Of a stretch of DNA of 64,000 nt, positions 1 to 9,772 are shown one piece after another. Every line of letters starts with the position of its first letter. The first letter of the stretch is position 1. The notes under the pieces were generated by a model, which was given only the letters and a program-made list of their open reading frames with translations, made no database searches and was not told the DNA's origin. The position numbers and the translations under genes are program-made. The stretch covers positions 186,001 to 250,000 of the forward strand of contig NZ_QXJM01000040.1 in the NCBI RefSeq assembly GCF_003570905.1, in the 5' to 3' direction. This stretch comes from Cohnella faecalis (GTDB lineage: Bacteria > Bacillota > Bacilli > Paenibacillales > Paenibacillaceae).

Positions 1-109
1 CATTCCTCGATTTGCCGTCCAGCACAGGATAAATCAGCAAACCTTCTGCAATGTAAAAAGACTGCAACGACTTGTCAGGCAACAGCCCAGTGCAGCCTTC
101 TGTCTGCGA

Positions 110-1309
110 CTATGGGGAACCGGAGACGGCGGTGAACGGATTCCCTGCGTTCATCCCGGTATCGGTAATTCTGGCGCTGACCGTCACGATAACTTTGGCA
201 TACGAGAACTGCTCCGCCCAGTCTCCGGACCAGCTTCTCCATAGCCGAGGGTTTCTTCTTTCCAAATATTGTCCGGCCAACAATACGTCCGCTTTCTTCT
301 CCTGCACGAAATCGACGGCGTCCTTTGCGCCGCGTTCAATCTCTTCGGCGACCCGTTTCAAGAAATGTGCGTTTCCGTCTACCGTCTGGATGTCGGAGCA
401 GGTCATCTCCCCCATCTTCCCATCCAGATCCAGATGAATGCGGATGAGCGGTCGTCCTCCCCTCTGGGTCACCTTAAGCCGCGATTTTGAAGCATAGACC
501 CAATACGAGTCCTCCTTGGTTACTCCGGACGAGCCCTTTCCTTCTTCTTTTTCGCATGGAATCGACAATTGCCCTCTCCTGTACTCCCCCCTGATCATCA
601 ATAAATAGGGAGCGAACTGCATAGGAACGAGACTGGCGTCGATAGTTCCTTCCGGAAAACGAAGAATGGCCAAGCTGTCGATTGTCACGACCTCATGCTC
701 GTCCTTGGACAGACGGATGTGAGGCAGCAAGGCAATCGATCCCGGCGTCTGGGACAGAATATTCAAATCGAGCAGCGTGATCGTCGTGGATATGCCCGCT
801 TGCGTGCTGGCTATCGACTCTGCCGTCCTCAATTGCTGACCGATCGTATTCTCGATAAGCGGCTTAATAAGAAGATATCGACTTGCTTCTCCTTGAGTCG
901 TCATCACATTGACCGATCCTCGCGGGCCTTGGGAACGCGAGAAGAAATCGAGCAACTCGCCGATATTGCGGGTCCGAATAACCTGCTCGCCGACCAGCAG
1001 CGCTCTCATATGGCTCCACTGCAGCCTCCGACCCAGCTCTGCGGCGAGCTTCAAGGAAGCCTCCGACATCGTAGCTGCCTCTTCGGTCAAGGAAAGATAA
1101 GAGCCTCCCTTGGTCGCCATCCCGCTCCTCGATTCGGACGATCCGGGACGGTAGATTTGCGCCATGACCTTTATACGTCCGCTCTCGGAGCGATCGATGG
1201 CAACGGCTTGCACAAATCCCCAATCCGTTAGCTCGTTCTTGTCCCAGCAACCAGCCAATAGAAGCGAAATAAGCGACAGACAGCCAAGCAAATACACGGT
1301 TGCCTTCAT
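110..1309 (-). CDS. gerC: Ger(x)C family spore germination lipoprotein
   Basis: Germinant-receptor C subunit, 399 aa, a lipoprotein on the outer face of the spore inner membrane that works with the A and B subunits to sense germinants. The N-terminus is a lipoprotein signal with the lipobox LLAGC at about residues 17-21, followed by WDKNELTDWGFV, which is characteristic of the family (WD..E......A.A.D). The C-terminal part contains the expected Ger(x)C domain. The ATG overlaps the stop codon of the gerA reading frame by four bases (ATGA at 1306-1309), so translation is coupled. It is the last recognisable gene of the operon. Length is normal for the family. Family assignment is secure; the germinant cannot be read from sequence. 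Confidence 0.95.
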   Translation of the reverse strand: MKATVYLLGCLSLISLLLAGCWDKNELTDWGFVQAVAIDRSESGRIKVMAQIYRPGSSESRSGMATKGGSYLSLTEEAATMSEASLKLAAELGRRLQWSHMRALLVGEQVIRTRNIGELLDFFSRSQGPRGSVNVMTTQGEASRYLLIKPLIENTIGQQLRTAESIASTQAGISTTITLLDLNILSQTPGSIALLPHIRLSKDEHEVVTIDSLAILRFPEGTIDASLVPMQFAPYLLMIRGEYRRGQLSIPCEKEEGKGSSGVTKEDSYWVYASKSRLKVTQRGGRPLIRIHLDLDGKMGEMTCSDIQTVDGNAHFLKRVAEEIERGAKDAVDFVQEKKADVLLAGQYLERRNPRLWRSWSGDWAEQFSYAKVIVTVSARITDTGMNAGNPFTAVSGSP

Positions 1310-2828
1310 TCGGGAAAACCGCCCTTTCTTGGGGATGAAGGCGAGTCCGCTAAGCGTCGGTTGCGAGGAGATGCCAGCATCCGCTTGAGAGGAACGCGGA
1401 CGAAAATATCTCTAAAGTCCCTGAGCTTCAGAGGAGCGAACGAGGTCAAATAAGGCTGCCCCAACGTCTGCAAACAAGTCATATGAAGCAGGAGAAGCAA
1501 AAAGGCGATCATCAGGCCGAAGCCCCCAGCAGCGTTGCCGCCAGCATTAAGGGAAACCGGAGGATACGGATCGCTATCGCGATTTCGTAATGAGGAATGG
1601 CGAAGGAGGCGATTCCCGTGAGTGCGACGACGATCACCATGATCGGAGATGCGATCTTGGCCATGATTGCGGCTTGGCCGATGACGAGAGCGCCGACGAT
1701 GCTGACAGCCGAGCCTACCGGCCTTGGAAGACGGATTCCCGCCTCTCGAAGCAGCTCGAAGGATACTTCCATAATCAAAGCTTCGATGAAAGCGGGGAAA
1801 GGAATCCCTTCCCTCGTGTCCAATATAGCTAACAGAAGGACAGTCGGAATCAACTCCGAATGAAACGTTGACAGGGCGATGTAGATGCTCGGCAAAGTCA
1901 AGGCAATCAAGAACGCCAGCAGCCTTAGAACCCGGACCATCGATGCGAAGACTGTTCTGACGTAATAGTCCTCTCCCGTTCCGATAAAGTCGACGAAGTA
2001 GGACGGGGCGATCATAACGGCGGGCGAATTCTCGACCAATACGGCGACTTTCCCATCCATGAGAGCGGCGGCGACGGCATCCGTTCGTTCCGTATACCGA
2101 TATTGAGGAAAGGGCGAGTAAGCGGAATCCTGTATCCAGTCTTCCACATAAGAGGTTTCCGGAACGTCGTATTTTTCGATCCCTTTCAGTCTGCTCTTGA
2201 ATTCCTCCAGCACGGAGGGCAGCACGACCCGGTCCAAATAGCAGAATGCTATGCTGGTCTTACTCGTCTCTCCGGCCGACAGAAACTCGATCTTGAGCCG
2301 GGGAGTCTGGATTCGCTGTCGGATCATCCCCAAATTAATATCGATGTTCTCTATCGTGCCTTCCCGGGGGCCCTTTACGACCGGCTCGCTAACCGGCTCC
2401 GTCACTTGTCTCTTCTCGAATGAAGCCACTTTGTAGGCTACAGCCTTGTCCCATCCTTCAAAAAGCAGCACGACATATCCTTGAAGTACGAGCTCCACCG
2501 CGCCGCTCAGCTCGGAGGAAGTCGTAAAGCCTTGCCAAGCGGCACCCCCGCGGTCAAAATAGCTCTGAATCGAGTCAGGAGAAGCTACATCGTCAGTACC
2601 CGATCCTTGCCCGGACAGGTCTTCGAGCGTTCGCTTCAGATAATGATTATTGTCCGCGCTGACAAGCGAGCTGCAATAAACCGACAAAACGTCGTATTTC
2701 AAACCGCCTCCATAGGTCCAATTTTCAATAACGATGTCTTGACAGTTCTCGAAAGCCGTCTCGATATAAGAACGATTGCTGCGCAAATCGGAGACAACCG
2801 ATGAAGGAACGTTAGATGTCGGGCTCAT
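1306..2828 (-). pseudogene. gerA: GerA family germinant receptor subunit A, frameshifted near its 3' end
   Basis: GerA-type membrane subunit. The first frame (ATG at 2828, preceded by GGAGGAGAAAGCTTC) runs through the GerA soluble domain and membrane helices and stops at 1512 after LMLAATLLGASA. The family continuation, GFGLMIAFLLLLLHM then GQPYLTSFAPLKLRDFRD, lies in the next frame down to 1306. The junction is a run of five Gs on the coding strand (five Cs at 1523-1527). One extra G restores a continuous frame of about 507 aa, normal for GerA. The start overlaps the gerB stop by ATGA (2825-2828) and the restored end overlaps gerC by ATGA. Either a real late frameshift that removes about 70 C-terminal residues, or a one-base sequencing error; I favour error because three other genes here show the same pattern. 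Confidence 0.85.
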
Positions 2829-3946
2829 GAAGCTTTCTCCTCCGGCTGATGGCGAAGCCGCTCCCGCACCCATGTCAGACCGGCAAGCGCGAATACGAGC
2901 GTGCAGCCGACTCCGACGACGGTGAACGGCCAGAGGGTGTATACTTGCCGCTGAAATTCAGCAGGGCTGGCAAACAAAGTAAGCGAAAGGAAGATACAAA
3001 TCAGCCCAATCGGGTAAATGTAAGCCTGCTCGTCATCCGTTCCGGTTAAGCGGATGAGAATCCGATTCAGAGCGATCAGAAAAATAGTAGCCTTCATATA
3101 AGAGCCCAGAATAAGCGCAATTCCGATAACGGCTTCTACTCGCTCGTTAATACCGCTGAAGACTATATTGCTGGCAAGCTGATACAAGGCATAGGTAAGA
3201 TGGCCCGCCGCCGGTCCGAACGCGATAATCGTGCAAATCGTTGAGAACACCATAAGAATTCCGGTCACGGAGAATGCCCAATAGAGCTTTCGGTAGAACG
3301 ACCTCCCCCCTTCTTGAGGCGAGGAGGAGAGAATAACGGAAAACAAACATACTTCTCCGAAAGGAAATCCGGCTGCGACGAAAAAGCCGTGAAGCGCTGA
3401 GCCCGTTCCCTTGTCTAAGAAGGGAAGCAACCGCCCCCAATCATACAAAGGAAGGGCGAAAAAAAGTACGGCGACCGTGAACACAATCATGACGGGGACG
3501 AGCAGAACGAACATTCGCGCGGTGACTTTGATGCCGGCTCTCGCGGTCAAAGCGGCGGCAAGCATGCTCAAGGAGCAGAAAACGAAGGTCGGGGTCCTCG
3601 GCATCATTCCCCGGGCGAAAAAATCGCCGATGCCGGTGAGGATAGCGGGGATTGCGAATAACAGCATAGCTGCGACGGGGATCATAACCAGTCCCGTGGC
3701 CGTCTTTCCTAGCAGCTTGCGGCAGTAGTCGACAAGACCTGCGCCGTTGTGGCGCCGATGCAAATAGAGGATGCAAGAGAGCACCAGCATTCCGAAGCCG
3801 CTAGATCCAGCGATAGATACCCACGCTCCATTGCCCGCTATGCCCGCCAGCGTTCCCGGAATATAAATAATGGCGGAGCCCGTCGAAAAAGCGATGAGCA
3901 GGCTGACCATTTGACCTTGAGTGAGGTTGGACTGGCGGTTTTCCAA
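2825..3946 (-). CDS. gerB: GerB-type spore germination permease (GerAB/ArcD/ProY family)
   Basis: Integral membrane subunit of the germinant receptor, APC-superfamily fold, about 373 aa from the chosen start. The frame is open further upstream, but the likely start is TTG at 3946: it is preceded by AAGGGAG eight bases away and gives LENRQSNLTQGQM, matching the way family members begin. About ten hydrophobic segments follow (for example IYIPGTLAGIAGNGAWVSI and IMVFTVAVLFFALPLYDW). The stop overlaps the gerA ATG. It contains an intact six-G run (Cs at 3305-3310), showing that not every long G run in the window is compressed. The A/B/C set is complete in the operon, with B placed before A. Confidence 0.93.
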   Translation of the reverse strand: MENRQSNLTQGQMVSLLIAFSTGSAIIYIPGTLAGIAGNGAWVSIAGSSGFGMLVLSCILYLHRRHNGAGLVDYCRKLLGKTATGLVMIPVAAMLLFAIPAILTGIGDFFARGMMPRTPTFVFCSLSMLAAALTARAGIKVTARMFVLLVPVMIVFTVAVLFFALPLYDWGRLLPFLDKGTGSALHGFFVAAGFPFGEVCLFSVILSSSPQEGGRSFYRKLYWAFSVTGILMVFSTICTIIAFGPAAGHLTYALYQLASNIVFSGINERVEAVIGIALILGSYMKATIFLIALNRILIRLTGTDDEQAYIYPIGLICIFLSLTLFASPAEFQRQVYTLWPFTVVGVGCTLVFALAGLTWVRERLRHQPEEKAS

Positions 3947-3959
3947 CCGATCAGCTCCC

Positions 3960-4301
3960 TTATCCGAAAGATTCGAACCAATAGACGACCCAGTCGGACG
4001 GTGCCCCGTAAACCCATTCAAGCAGCTCGCCGTAGCCCGGCCACCGGGGATGCCCGATAAATAAAATCGACAAATAAACGGAAGGCACGGCAAAGATCAG
4101 GCTCCAGATCCGCGTCCTTCGGCTCCGCTTGCGCCAATGCCGCCATTCGGCCATGATCCATGAAGCAAACAGCAGCAGCACGAATAGAATTTTATCCGTT
4201 CGTTCCTTCCTCCTTGCAATCGGATGGATATCCGCTTCCTCATTTTCCCACTGGACAGCGCAGGTTATGCATAAGAGAGGTACAAATAACAAGAAGTTCA
4301 C
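3960..4301 (-). CDS. Small membrane protein at the head of the ger operon
   Basis: Up to 113 aa, not recognised by family. It has an N-terminal hydrophobic stretch (FLLFVPLLCITCAV), a central one (ILFVLLLFASWIMAEW) and a third (IWSLIFAVPSVYLSILFIG), then an aromatic-rich tail ending DWVVYWFESFG. It ends 13 bases before the gerB TTG start on the same strand, so it is probably co-transcribed. The start is uncertain: the GTG at 4301 has no good ribosome site and lies just downstream of a ten-base C run (Gs at 4309-4318 on the plus strand), so the true N-terminus may differ. Function unknown; a role in assembly of the receptor is only an inference from position. Confidence 0.6.
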   Translation of the reverse strand: MNFLLFVPLLCITCAVQWENEEADIHPIARRKERTDKILFVLLLFASWIMAEWRHWRKRSRRTRIWSLIFAVPSVYLSILFIGHPRWPGYGELLEWVYGAPSDWVVYWFESFG

Positions 4302-4484
4302 CCACGGAGGGGGGGGGGACTTTGTAGAAGACTTGGGAAGGGGAAAAATAAAAAAAAGTCCTGAATTTTTTCAAGACCTCATTCAACATCTTAACCGATC
4401 GGAAATTATAAGTCTATATTTTCGGAACCTTTTGTGTAAAAATTTCCCTTGAAATCATCCATTCCATACAGGGGGAATTCATGC

Positions 4485-5408
4485 ATGATTCCGGAATGTT
4501 TATCCGCTTATCGCTTGTTCATGCCTATGCTGGACGAAGTCGCCGAATGGTCGCTTCTGAGACAGTGGTCGTTGTCCGAAGTTTATCGGGCCATACTGAA
4601 AACCGGCGAAACCCGCATTATCAAATGGGGAGGAAAAGAAATGGCCGGGGAAGCGGTCATTTATCGGCAGCTAGTGAGCCAGTTGCAGATAAAGGCTCCA
4701 GAAATCTTTGAGTTTTTCGAAGCAAATGGCAGTACAGTCATGGTAATGGAGGATGCCGGAAAATATAATTTGGAGCAGCAGCCGTACCCCCGCTATTTTC
4801 TGGAGGCTGCCAGGGAATTAGCCAATCTGCGCGCAACGGCAGCGGCTAATCTGGCAAGAAATATCCCCGGCCGCGTCATACGTTCGCACACGGTATCCGT
4901 CGAAGACTTCCTTGCTCTGCTGGACGATCTTCTTCAATCGCCCTGTCTCTCCGAACGCATTGCGCTTGCAAAACTAAAAAACACATTCCCATACGATCTC
5001 GCCAAGCTGTATCGAACTTCTCCTCTTACGCTCGTGCATCATGATTATCAGGCTAAAAATCTCTTGGTTCAAGCGGACGGCATATTGCCGATCGATTGGT
5101 CCATTGCGTATTTAAGCCCTCATCTCGGCGATCTATATTGCTTGATTGCCGACGCTCGTACTTGGAGCGGCGTATCGCGGGAGGAAATCTTGTCGGCATT
5201 CCTCAGTGAAGCCGGCAACGATTTATCCATTGAGCAGTTGAACTGGCACATACGAATCGGCGGTTTGTGCTGGCTGGTCAAAACTCTGAGATGGCTTGTT
5301 TACGGGGGGACGGCAGCTATTCCGGGCTCGGATGCGTGGATACCCGATTTAATGAATCAAGTGGAGAAGCTTGTAAAAGAAGCGGAGGAAGAAGGGGAAC
5401 GTCAGTGA
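4485..5408 (+). CDS. APH-fold phosphotransferase family protein
   Basis: Protein of the aminoglycoside phosphotransferase / choline-kinase fold, 307 aa from the ATG at 4485, which has AGGGGGA eight bases upstream; a TTG at 4449 would add 12 residues. The catalytic loop is HHDYQAKN (Brenner motif HxDxxxxN) and the metal-binding loop is PIDWS, followed by LGDLYCLI. The N-lobe carries IIKWGGKEMAGEAVIY, where the lysine and glutamate fit the nucleotide-binding positions. Substrate unknown. The upstream intergenic sequence is AT-rich with no clear regulatory site, and the gene is divergent from the ger operon. It contains an intact six-G run (5304-5309). Confidence 0.8.
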   Translation: MIPECLSAYRLFMPMLDEVAEWSLLRQWSLSEVYRAILKTGETRIIKWGGKEMAGEAVIYRQLVSQLQIKAPEIFEFFEANGSTVMVMEDAGKYNLEQQPYPRYFLEAARELANLRATAAANLARNIPGRVIRSHTVSVEDFLALLDDLLQSPCLSERIALAKLKNTFPYDLAKLYRTSPLTLVHHDYQAKNLLVQADGILPIDWSIAYLSPHLGDLYCLIADARTWSGVSREEILSAFLSEAGNDLSIEQLNWHIRIGGLCWLVKTLRWLVYGGTAAIPGSDAWIPDLMNQVEKLVKEAEEEGERQ

Positions 5409-5419
5409 GGGAAGACGGT

Positions 5420-5470
5420 AGGATGGGATTGGCCACCCACCCCCAGGCTTCGGCCGAGGGGGGCGGATTT
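5420..5470. terminator. GC-rich hairpin between convergent genes
   Basis: Between the APH-fold gene and osmC the sequence CCCCCAGGCTTCGGCCGAGG followed by more Gs folds into a C5/G5 stem enclosing GGC-TTCG-GCC, a stable UUCG tetraloop. There is no U tract on either strand, so termination is inferred from position only. Confidence 0.4.
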
Positions 5471-5472
5471 AA

Positions 5473-5931
5473 TCAGGCTTGGATCGGCTCTTCGATAATG
5501 ATGCTGTCAAGCTTAAGATTGACCGGATTGGCGATCGTATCTCCAACCGGGCATTTGCTCTCCAGGAATTGAACGAACTCCTCCACCTTGTCTCGCGGCG
5601 AATTGGTTCTGATATAGAACGAATATCGGATATCCGAGTAGCCCGGGCGAACGTCGGATTTGTTGAAAAACCCGTCAAGATCGATGTCTCCTTCTACCTC
5701 TACGCGAAAATCGTCAAGCTCGATACCGAATTTGCTTGCATAAACTCTGGCTACGATCGATTGGCATGCGCCTAACGAGGCAAGAAGCGCTTCGACCGGA
5801 TTCAAACCCGTATCCGTTCCGCCCAAGCTTTTGGGCTCGTCGATGATCAGCTCGAATTGTCGGGAACGGGTTATGACTTTCACTCCGTCTTGCAGATGCG
5901 CCGTTGCTTTGAAGGTTTGTACAGCAGCCAT
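5473..5931 (-). CDS. OsmC family protein (peroxide-reducing fold)
   Basis: OsmC/Ohr-fold protein, about 152 aa from ATG 5931, which has AAAGGAG upstream; a longer in-frame ORF to 5997 lacks such a site. Family members reduce organic hydroperoxides through two cysteines. Both are present: Cys56 in LGACQSI and Cys127 in ESKCPVGD, together with the conserved NPVEALLASLGAC context. This sequence pattern is closer to OsmC-like (YhfA-type) proteins than to Ohr. Cytoplasmic. It stands alone, convergent with the APH-fold gene. Confidence 0.88.
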   Translation of the reverse strand: MAAVQTFKATAHLQDGVKVITRSRQFELIIDEPKSLGGTDTGLNPVEALLASLGACQSIVARVYASKFGIELDDFRVEVEGDIDLDGFFNKSDVRPGYSDIRYSFYIRTNSPRDKVEEFVQFLESKCPVGDTIANPVNLKLDSIIIEEPIQA

Positions 5932-6072
5932 GTTCTTCTCTCCTTTGATGAATGGGTTGATTTTCGACTTGCTCATCCGTAAAACCAACTTTTCCACTAT
6001 GTATTATATGTATTTTATATTCGGGAGAGAATACTGTCAATCGCCAAGTAACCGGCGAGTCCATTCCGCGTA

Positions 6073-7029
6073 CTAATCGACACGGTTCAATAGACTTAGC
6101 AAATACTCGTCCAACCGTTCCCTCATCATCTCGTTCGTAAGCCCGGTCATGCCTAGAGCCGTCCACCCCGCATAGATTTCGGGCGGCGGACCGTAGGCAT
6201 AGTCTAGCAAAACAACGAGGTCCCAATAGGGATCGTAGACAAAAGCGTCGCCGGCATGACTCCGATAGCGAGCCAGAAATTCGTCCGCAGCCTCTACACC
6301 GTGCAATTGCGCCAGGTTGACGCGGCAATGTCCGACGTCGATACCGGCCGGGCCGATGCAGCCATTGACCCAATCGACGATTCCGCTGACTTCGCCTCCG
6401 GACCATAAGATGTTGGCCGGATGAAAATCCCTGTGAATGAACCGGTTCGCGAACTTCGGACGGCTACCCTTCACGATAGCGACCCCGGCTTGCCACTTGT
6501 CGGGATGCTTCGACCAAGATGAGGTATCAAGCGTAGAAGAATCGGTGTACGGCGAGTACGTCCATGGGAAATCGTCCGGCTCCACGGCGTGGATTCGGAC
6601 AATCGCTCGCGCCATGCCGTCCAACCATTGGGGAAAGTCGGGCGGATCCAATACGACATGGCCTTCCAGTCGCGACATTAACAGCGCCGGCGCGCCGCAC
6701 TGGCTGCCCGTTTCATCGAAGGCGATAAGCCGCGGCGTATCTGCACCGGCTGCCCGGGCTGCCCGGCGCAAGCTTTCCGCTTCGCGCAGAGCTACATCGG
6801 GTTGATTCCGTACCCAGTCCGCATTGTCGAACTGGCGAAGCACAACGTTGATTTCCTCTCCGTGAACATCCAACGAAACGCCGTGAACCAGAGAGGAAAT
6901 TCCCCCTTGCAGCTGCCGGGATTCCCGATAGGCGGCTTTGGGATGCACGGCGTTCAGTACCCATTTCAAGACGTTATCGGGCAACGCATCATTGTTCGTT
7001 GGCATAGAACCCATCCATTCTTTCGTCAA
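6073..7029 (-). CDS. APH-fold aminoglycoside phosphotransferase family protein
   Basis: 318 aa from a TTG at 7029, or 310 aa from the ATG at residue 9; neither start has a strong ribosome site. The active-site motif HRDFHPANILWS and the metal loop GIVDWVNGCIGPAGIDVGH are textbook APH motifs; the N-lobe has INVVLRQFD and ALREAESLR. Substrate unknown; many relatives act on small hydroxylated metabolites rather than drugs. It begins directly after the stop of the AlkD-like gene upstream (7030), so the two are an operon. Confidence 0.85.
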   Translation of the reverse strand: MTKEWMGSMPTNNDALPDNVLKWVLNAVHPKAAYRESRQLQGGISSLVHGVSLDVHGEEINVVLRQFDNADWVRNQPDVALREAESLRRAARAAGADTPRLIAFDETGSQCGAPALLMSRLEGHVVLDPPDFPQWLDGMARAIVRIHAVEPDDFPWTYSPYTDSSTLDTSSWSKHPDKWQAGVAIVKGSRPKFANRFIHRDFHPANILWSGGEVSGIVDWVNGCIGPAGIDVGHCRVNLAQLHGVEAADEFLARYRSHAGDAFVYDPYWDLVVLLDYAYGPPPEIYAGWTALGMTGLTNEMMRERLDEYLLSLLNRVD

Positions 7030-7734
7030 TTAGCGGCTTGTCTCTTGTTCCGCTTGTTCCGCTAAAGCGGACTCGTCGATATTTTTCAACGCTTCCCTGC
7101 GGCTCAACGGCTTCCATTCATGCGCCCCGACGAAGCGGACGACCGAAGCCGGACTCGTCTTCGCATATTCCCGGAGCGCCCATCCAATGGCCTTCTGCAG
7201 GAAGAACTCCGATGAGCCCGCATGCCGACGAACATAGTCATAGAGCCGACGCTCGTCCGTCTTCTCCTTGTATCTGAGCTGGAATAGAATCGCTGTCCTA
7301 TTGAGCCAGAAGTTGTCCGATCGAATCCAGCGCTCCGCGTATTCGTCGCGCAGCTCGGGGAACCTGTCGAACAGGTAGCCGACGACGCTGGAAGCGATGC
7401 CGTCCACGGTATCCCACCAGGACTTGGTCACGATGCATCGTTCGACCAGCGCAATGTCGGCCGGCTCCAGCTGCTTCCTAATTTTGAAGAGCAGGTCGAC
7501 CGCGAGCGCCGCGTATTCCCGCTCCGGTAAATTCCATAGCAGCCAAATCAATTCCTTGGATGGCGAATGCTCGGCCAAGAACGCTTTCATCAGCTCCCTG
7601 CGCAGCGGAGCCTTGATGCCGAAAAAGGGAAACTGCCCGCGCATATATCCCTCCATCGCCTCGGCGGCGGACGGATCGCGGTGTCGTTCGAACTCCATTT
7701 GCAAAGCTTTAATCGTCTCTTCGATTCCGCTCAC
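7030..7734 (-). CDS. DNA alkylation repair protein, AlkD-like HEAT-repeat glycosylase
   Basis: 234 aa all-helical protein of the AlkC/AlkD family, which excises bulky or positively charged alkylated bases without base flipping. Family signatures are visible: FFGIKAPLRRELMK near residue 37, KSWWDTVDGIASSVVG (AlkD catalytic Trp and Asp region), SDNFWLNRTAILFQL and FFLQKAIGWALREYAK. Length matches AlkD (about 230 aa). ATG start at 7734. Followed without a gap by the APH-fold gene. Confidence 0.9.
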   Translation of the reverse strand: MSGIEETIKALQMEFERHRDPSAAEAMEGYMRGQFPFFGIKAPLRRELMKAFLAEHSPSKELIWLLWNLPEREYAALAVDLLFKIRKQLEPADIALVERCIVTKSWWDTVDGIASSVVGYLFDRFPELRDEYAERWIRSDNFWLNRTAILFQLRYKEKTDERRLYDYVRRHAGSSEFFLQKAIGWALREYAKTSPASVVRFVGAHEWKPLSRREALKNIDESALAEQAEQETSR

Positions 7735-7864
7735 GGCTATGTCATCTCCCTATGATTGTCTATCGTCTGTATTCCTGATCTTTACTATTTTACCATAACG
7801 AAAGAACCGGATAGCCTCGATATGTACGAAGCCTTCCGGTCCTTTGGCTGCGGTATTTGGATAA

Positions 7865-9606
7865 CTACGGCTTGCTTGCCGGATCGTCTCCCGCTTCTTC
7901 CAACGCCGCCGCGGTAGTCGCTTCGGCATCCGGCAAATCGGAGATGTTCCGCCAGTTGATCGCCGGCGGCACCGGCCGGCTGCGCCCGTACAGCTCCGAA
8001 TAGATCATTTCGATTTCCTCGCCGGTCAAATCCCCGCGCTTCAACAGCTCCTCCGAGATGACATGTATGAACTCGGCGTGCTCCAGAACGAGCTTTTTCA
8101 CTTGAAGCATCTGATCCCGGAGCAGCTCGTTGATCCTCGGCCGGAGCGCCTTGAGCGCATCCGCCCTCGTACCCCCGGACGCTTGCCAACTGAACAGCTC
8201 GTCGCCCATCCCCAACATGCCCAAGTAAACTCCGGCCAGCTCCGTTGCCTGCTGGAGGTCGGAAGTCACGCCGTTTAATTTTTTGCCCAGAAATGTCTCT
8301 TCCGCCGCGCGTGCCGCCAAGCACACCTGAATTTCCGCGAGAATCTCGCTATCGCTGCGGTTATACCGTTCGCTCATCGGCTTCGTAGCTGCAAGCCCGA
8401 GCGCTCCGCCGCGGCGAATGATCGTCACCTTCCATACCCTGTCGTGCGGCTTCAGCAAATATTGGGCTACCGCATGGCCGGCCTCATGATAAGCGACGTT
8501 CCGCTTCTCGTCCTCGCTCATGGAGCGAAGCGGCTGCTTAAGCCCCCACTCGTAGGTTTCCATGGCGACTCTGAAATCCTCGTACCCTGCCAATGGAGCG
8601 CCCCGCTGATGGGCGATGACGACCGACTCGTTGACGATGTGCTTAATCTGGGCCGGACTGTAGCCGACCGTATCGAGCGCTGCAAGCTCGGGAGTAAGAG
8701 TGGCGTCCAGCTTCACCTTCCGAAGATAATATTGGAACACGTCCACGCGCCCGTCATAGTCGGGAGAGTCGACCCACAGCTTCCGGTCGAACCGGCCTGG
8801 CCGCAGCAGCGCATCGTCGAGCACATCCGGCAGGTTGGTCGCGGCAATCGTCAGTACGGCCGGGCGCTCCGCCTTCCTGCGCCGCAAGCCGAGCGTCCGC
8901 AGCAGCTTCGCGATCCTGGAGCCGTCGATGTTCGGCGGATCCATCTGCAGAAGCAGCTCGTTGAGCAGGCCCGAGCCGCCCCCCATCCCGAACATGCCGC
9001 CGCCCCCATGCCTCCCGCTTGCCTCTTCATCCCGATCGCGTCGACCTCGTCGATGAAGATAATGCACGCGCCGTATATCTTGGCGAGCTTGCGGGCTTTC
9101 TTGTACAGCCTCATCACTTTCAAATTGCCGACGCCGAAGAACATATTCTGAAAGCTGGGAGCCGAGGCATAGGCAAAGGGAACCTGAGCTTCGTTAGCGA
9201 TGACCTGGGCCAAGTACGATTTACCGGTACCGGGCGGTCCGCAGAGCAGCAAACCCCGGATTGCTTCGCCGCCCATATCCTTGAACGCCTTGACGCCCCG
9301 AAGCAGCGTGACGATACGCTTGGCGTTCTCGACGATCTCGGGATTACCCCGGTAGTCGTCCCATGTCGCGCCCGTCTCCCCGGGCAGAATCCAGTACGTG
9401 CGCCCTCGCGCAAGGAACCAGAACAGCGCCGCGAACTGGATAATGATGAACAGCACGGCGAACAGAAGATTCATAGCAATGCCGAGCAAGCTGACCGCAA
9501 TGCTCCACGACGTCGGCGCGCCCGCCCACATCCCCCCTCCGATTGCGGCGAGGACGGCAAGCTTGAGAAGCAATCTGCGCCACTTGATCCACCGGTAACT
9601 GCTCAT
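7865..9606 (-). pseudogene. FtsH-like membrane AAA+ zinc metalloprotease, frameshifted
   Basis: The first frame starts at ATG 9606: two adjacent membrane segments (about residues 12-28 and 34-66), Walker A GPPGTGKS (123-130) and Walker B IIFIDEVDAIG. It loses homology after KRQAGGMG. The next frame picks up at GGGMFGMGGGSGLLNELLLQMD and carries the second region of homology (NLPDVLDDALLRPGRFDRK), the protease site HEAGH and the third-ligand region TSDLQQATELA, ending at 7865. The break is at a five-G coding run (Cs at 9003-9007); one added G gives a continuous protein of about 580 aa. Unlike housekeeping FtsH, there is essentially no extracytoplasmic domain between the two helices, so this is a divergent paralogue. 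Real pseudogene or one-base consensus error. Confidence 0.85.
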
Positions 9607-9772
9607 GGCCTCGCTCCCTTTGCGATGGAATGGAAACGTGTGACTGCCCTATTTTTCTTCGTCGCCGTCTATGAAATTTACTTGGCTTGATAACATCTAT
9701 TTCAATCGGCGCGGAATAGAACGTCCCGCTCGCCTCTTCGAATATTACTTTTTGGTTACGCCGCTCCTGCCG

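Noticed and set aside
1..109. Minus-strand open frame at the left edge (reads SLQSFYIAEGLLIYPVLDGK)
   Set aside because: It is open from the gerC stop to the edge but has no start codon with a ribosome site in view. It might be the start of a downstream gene, but there is too little to support a call.
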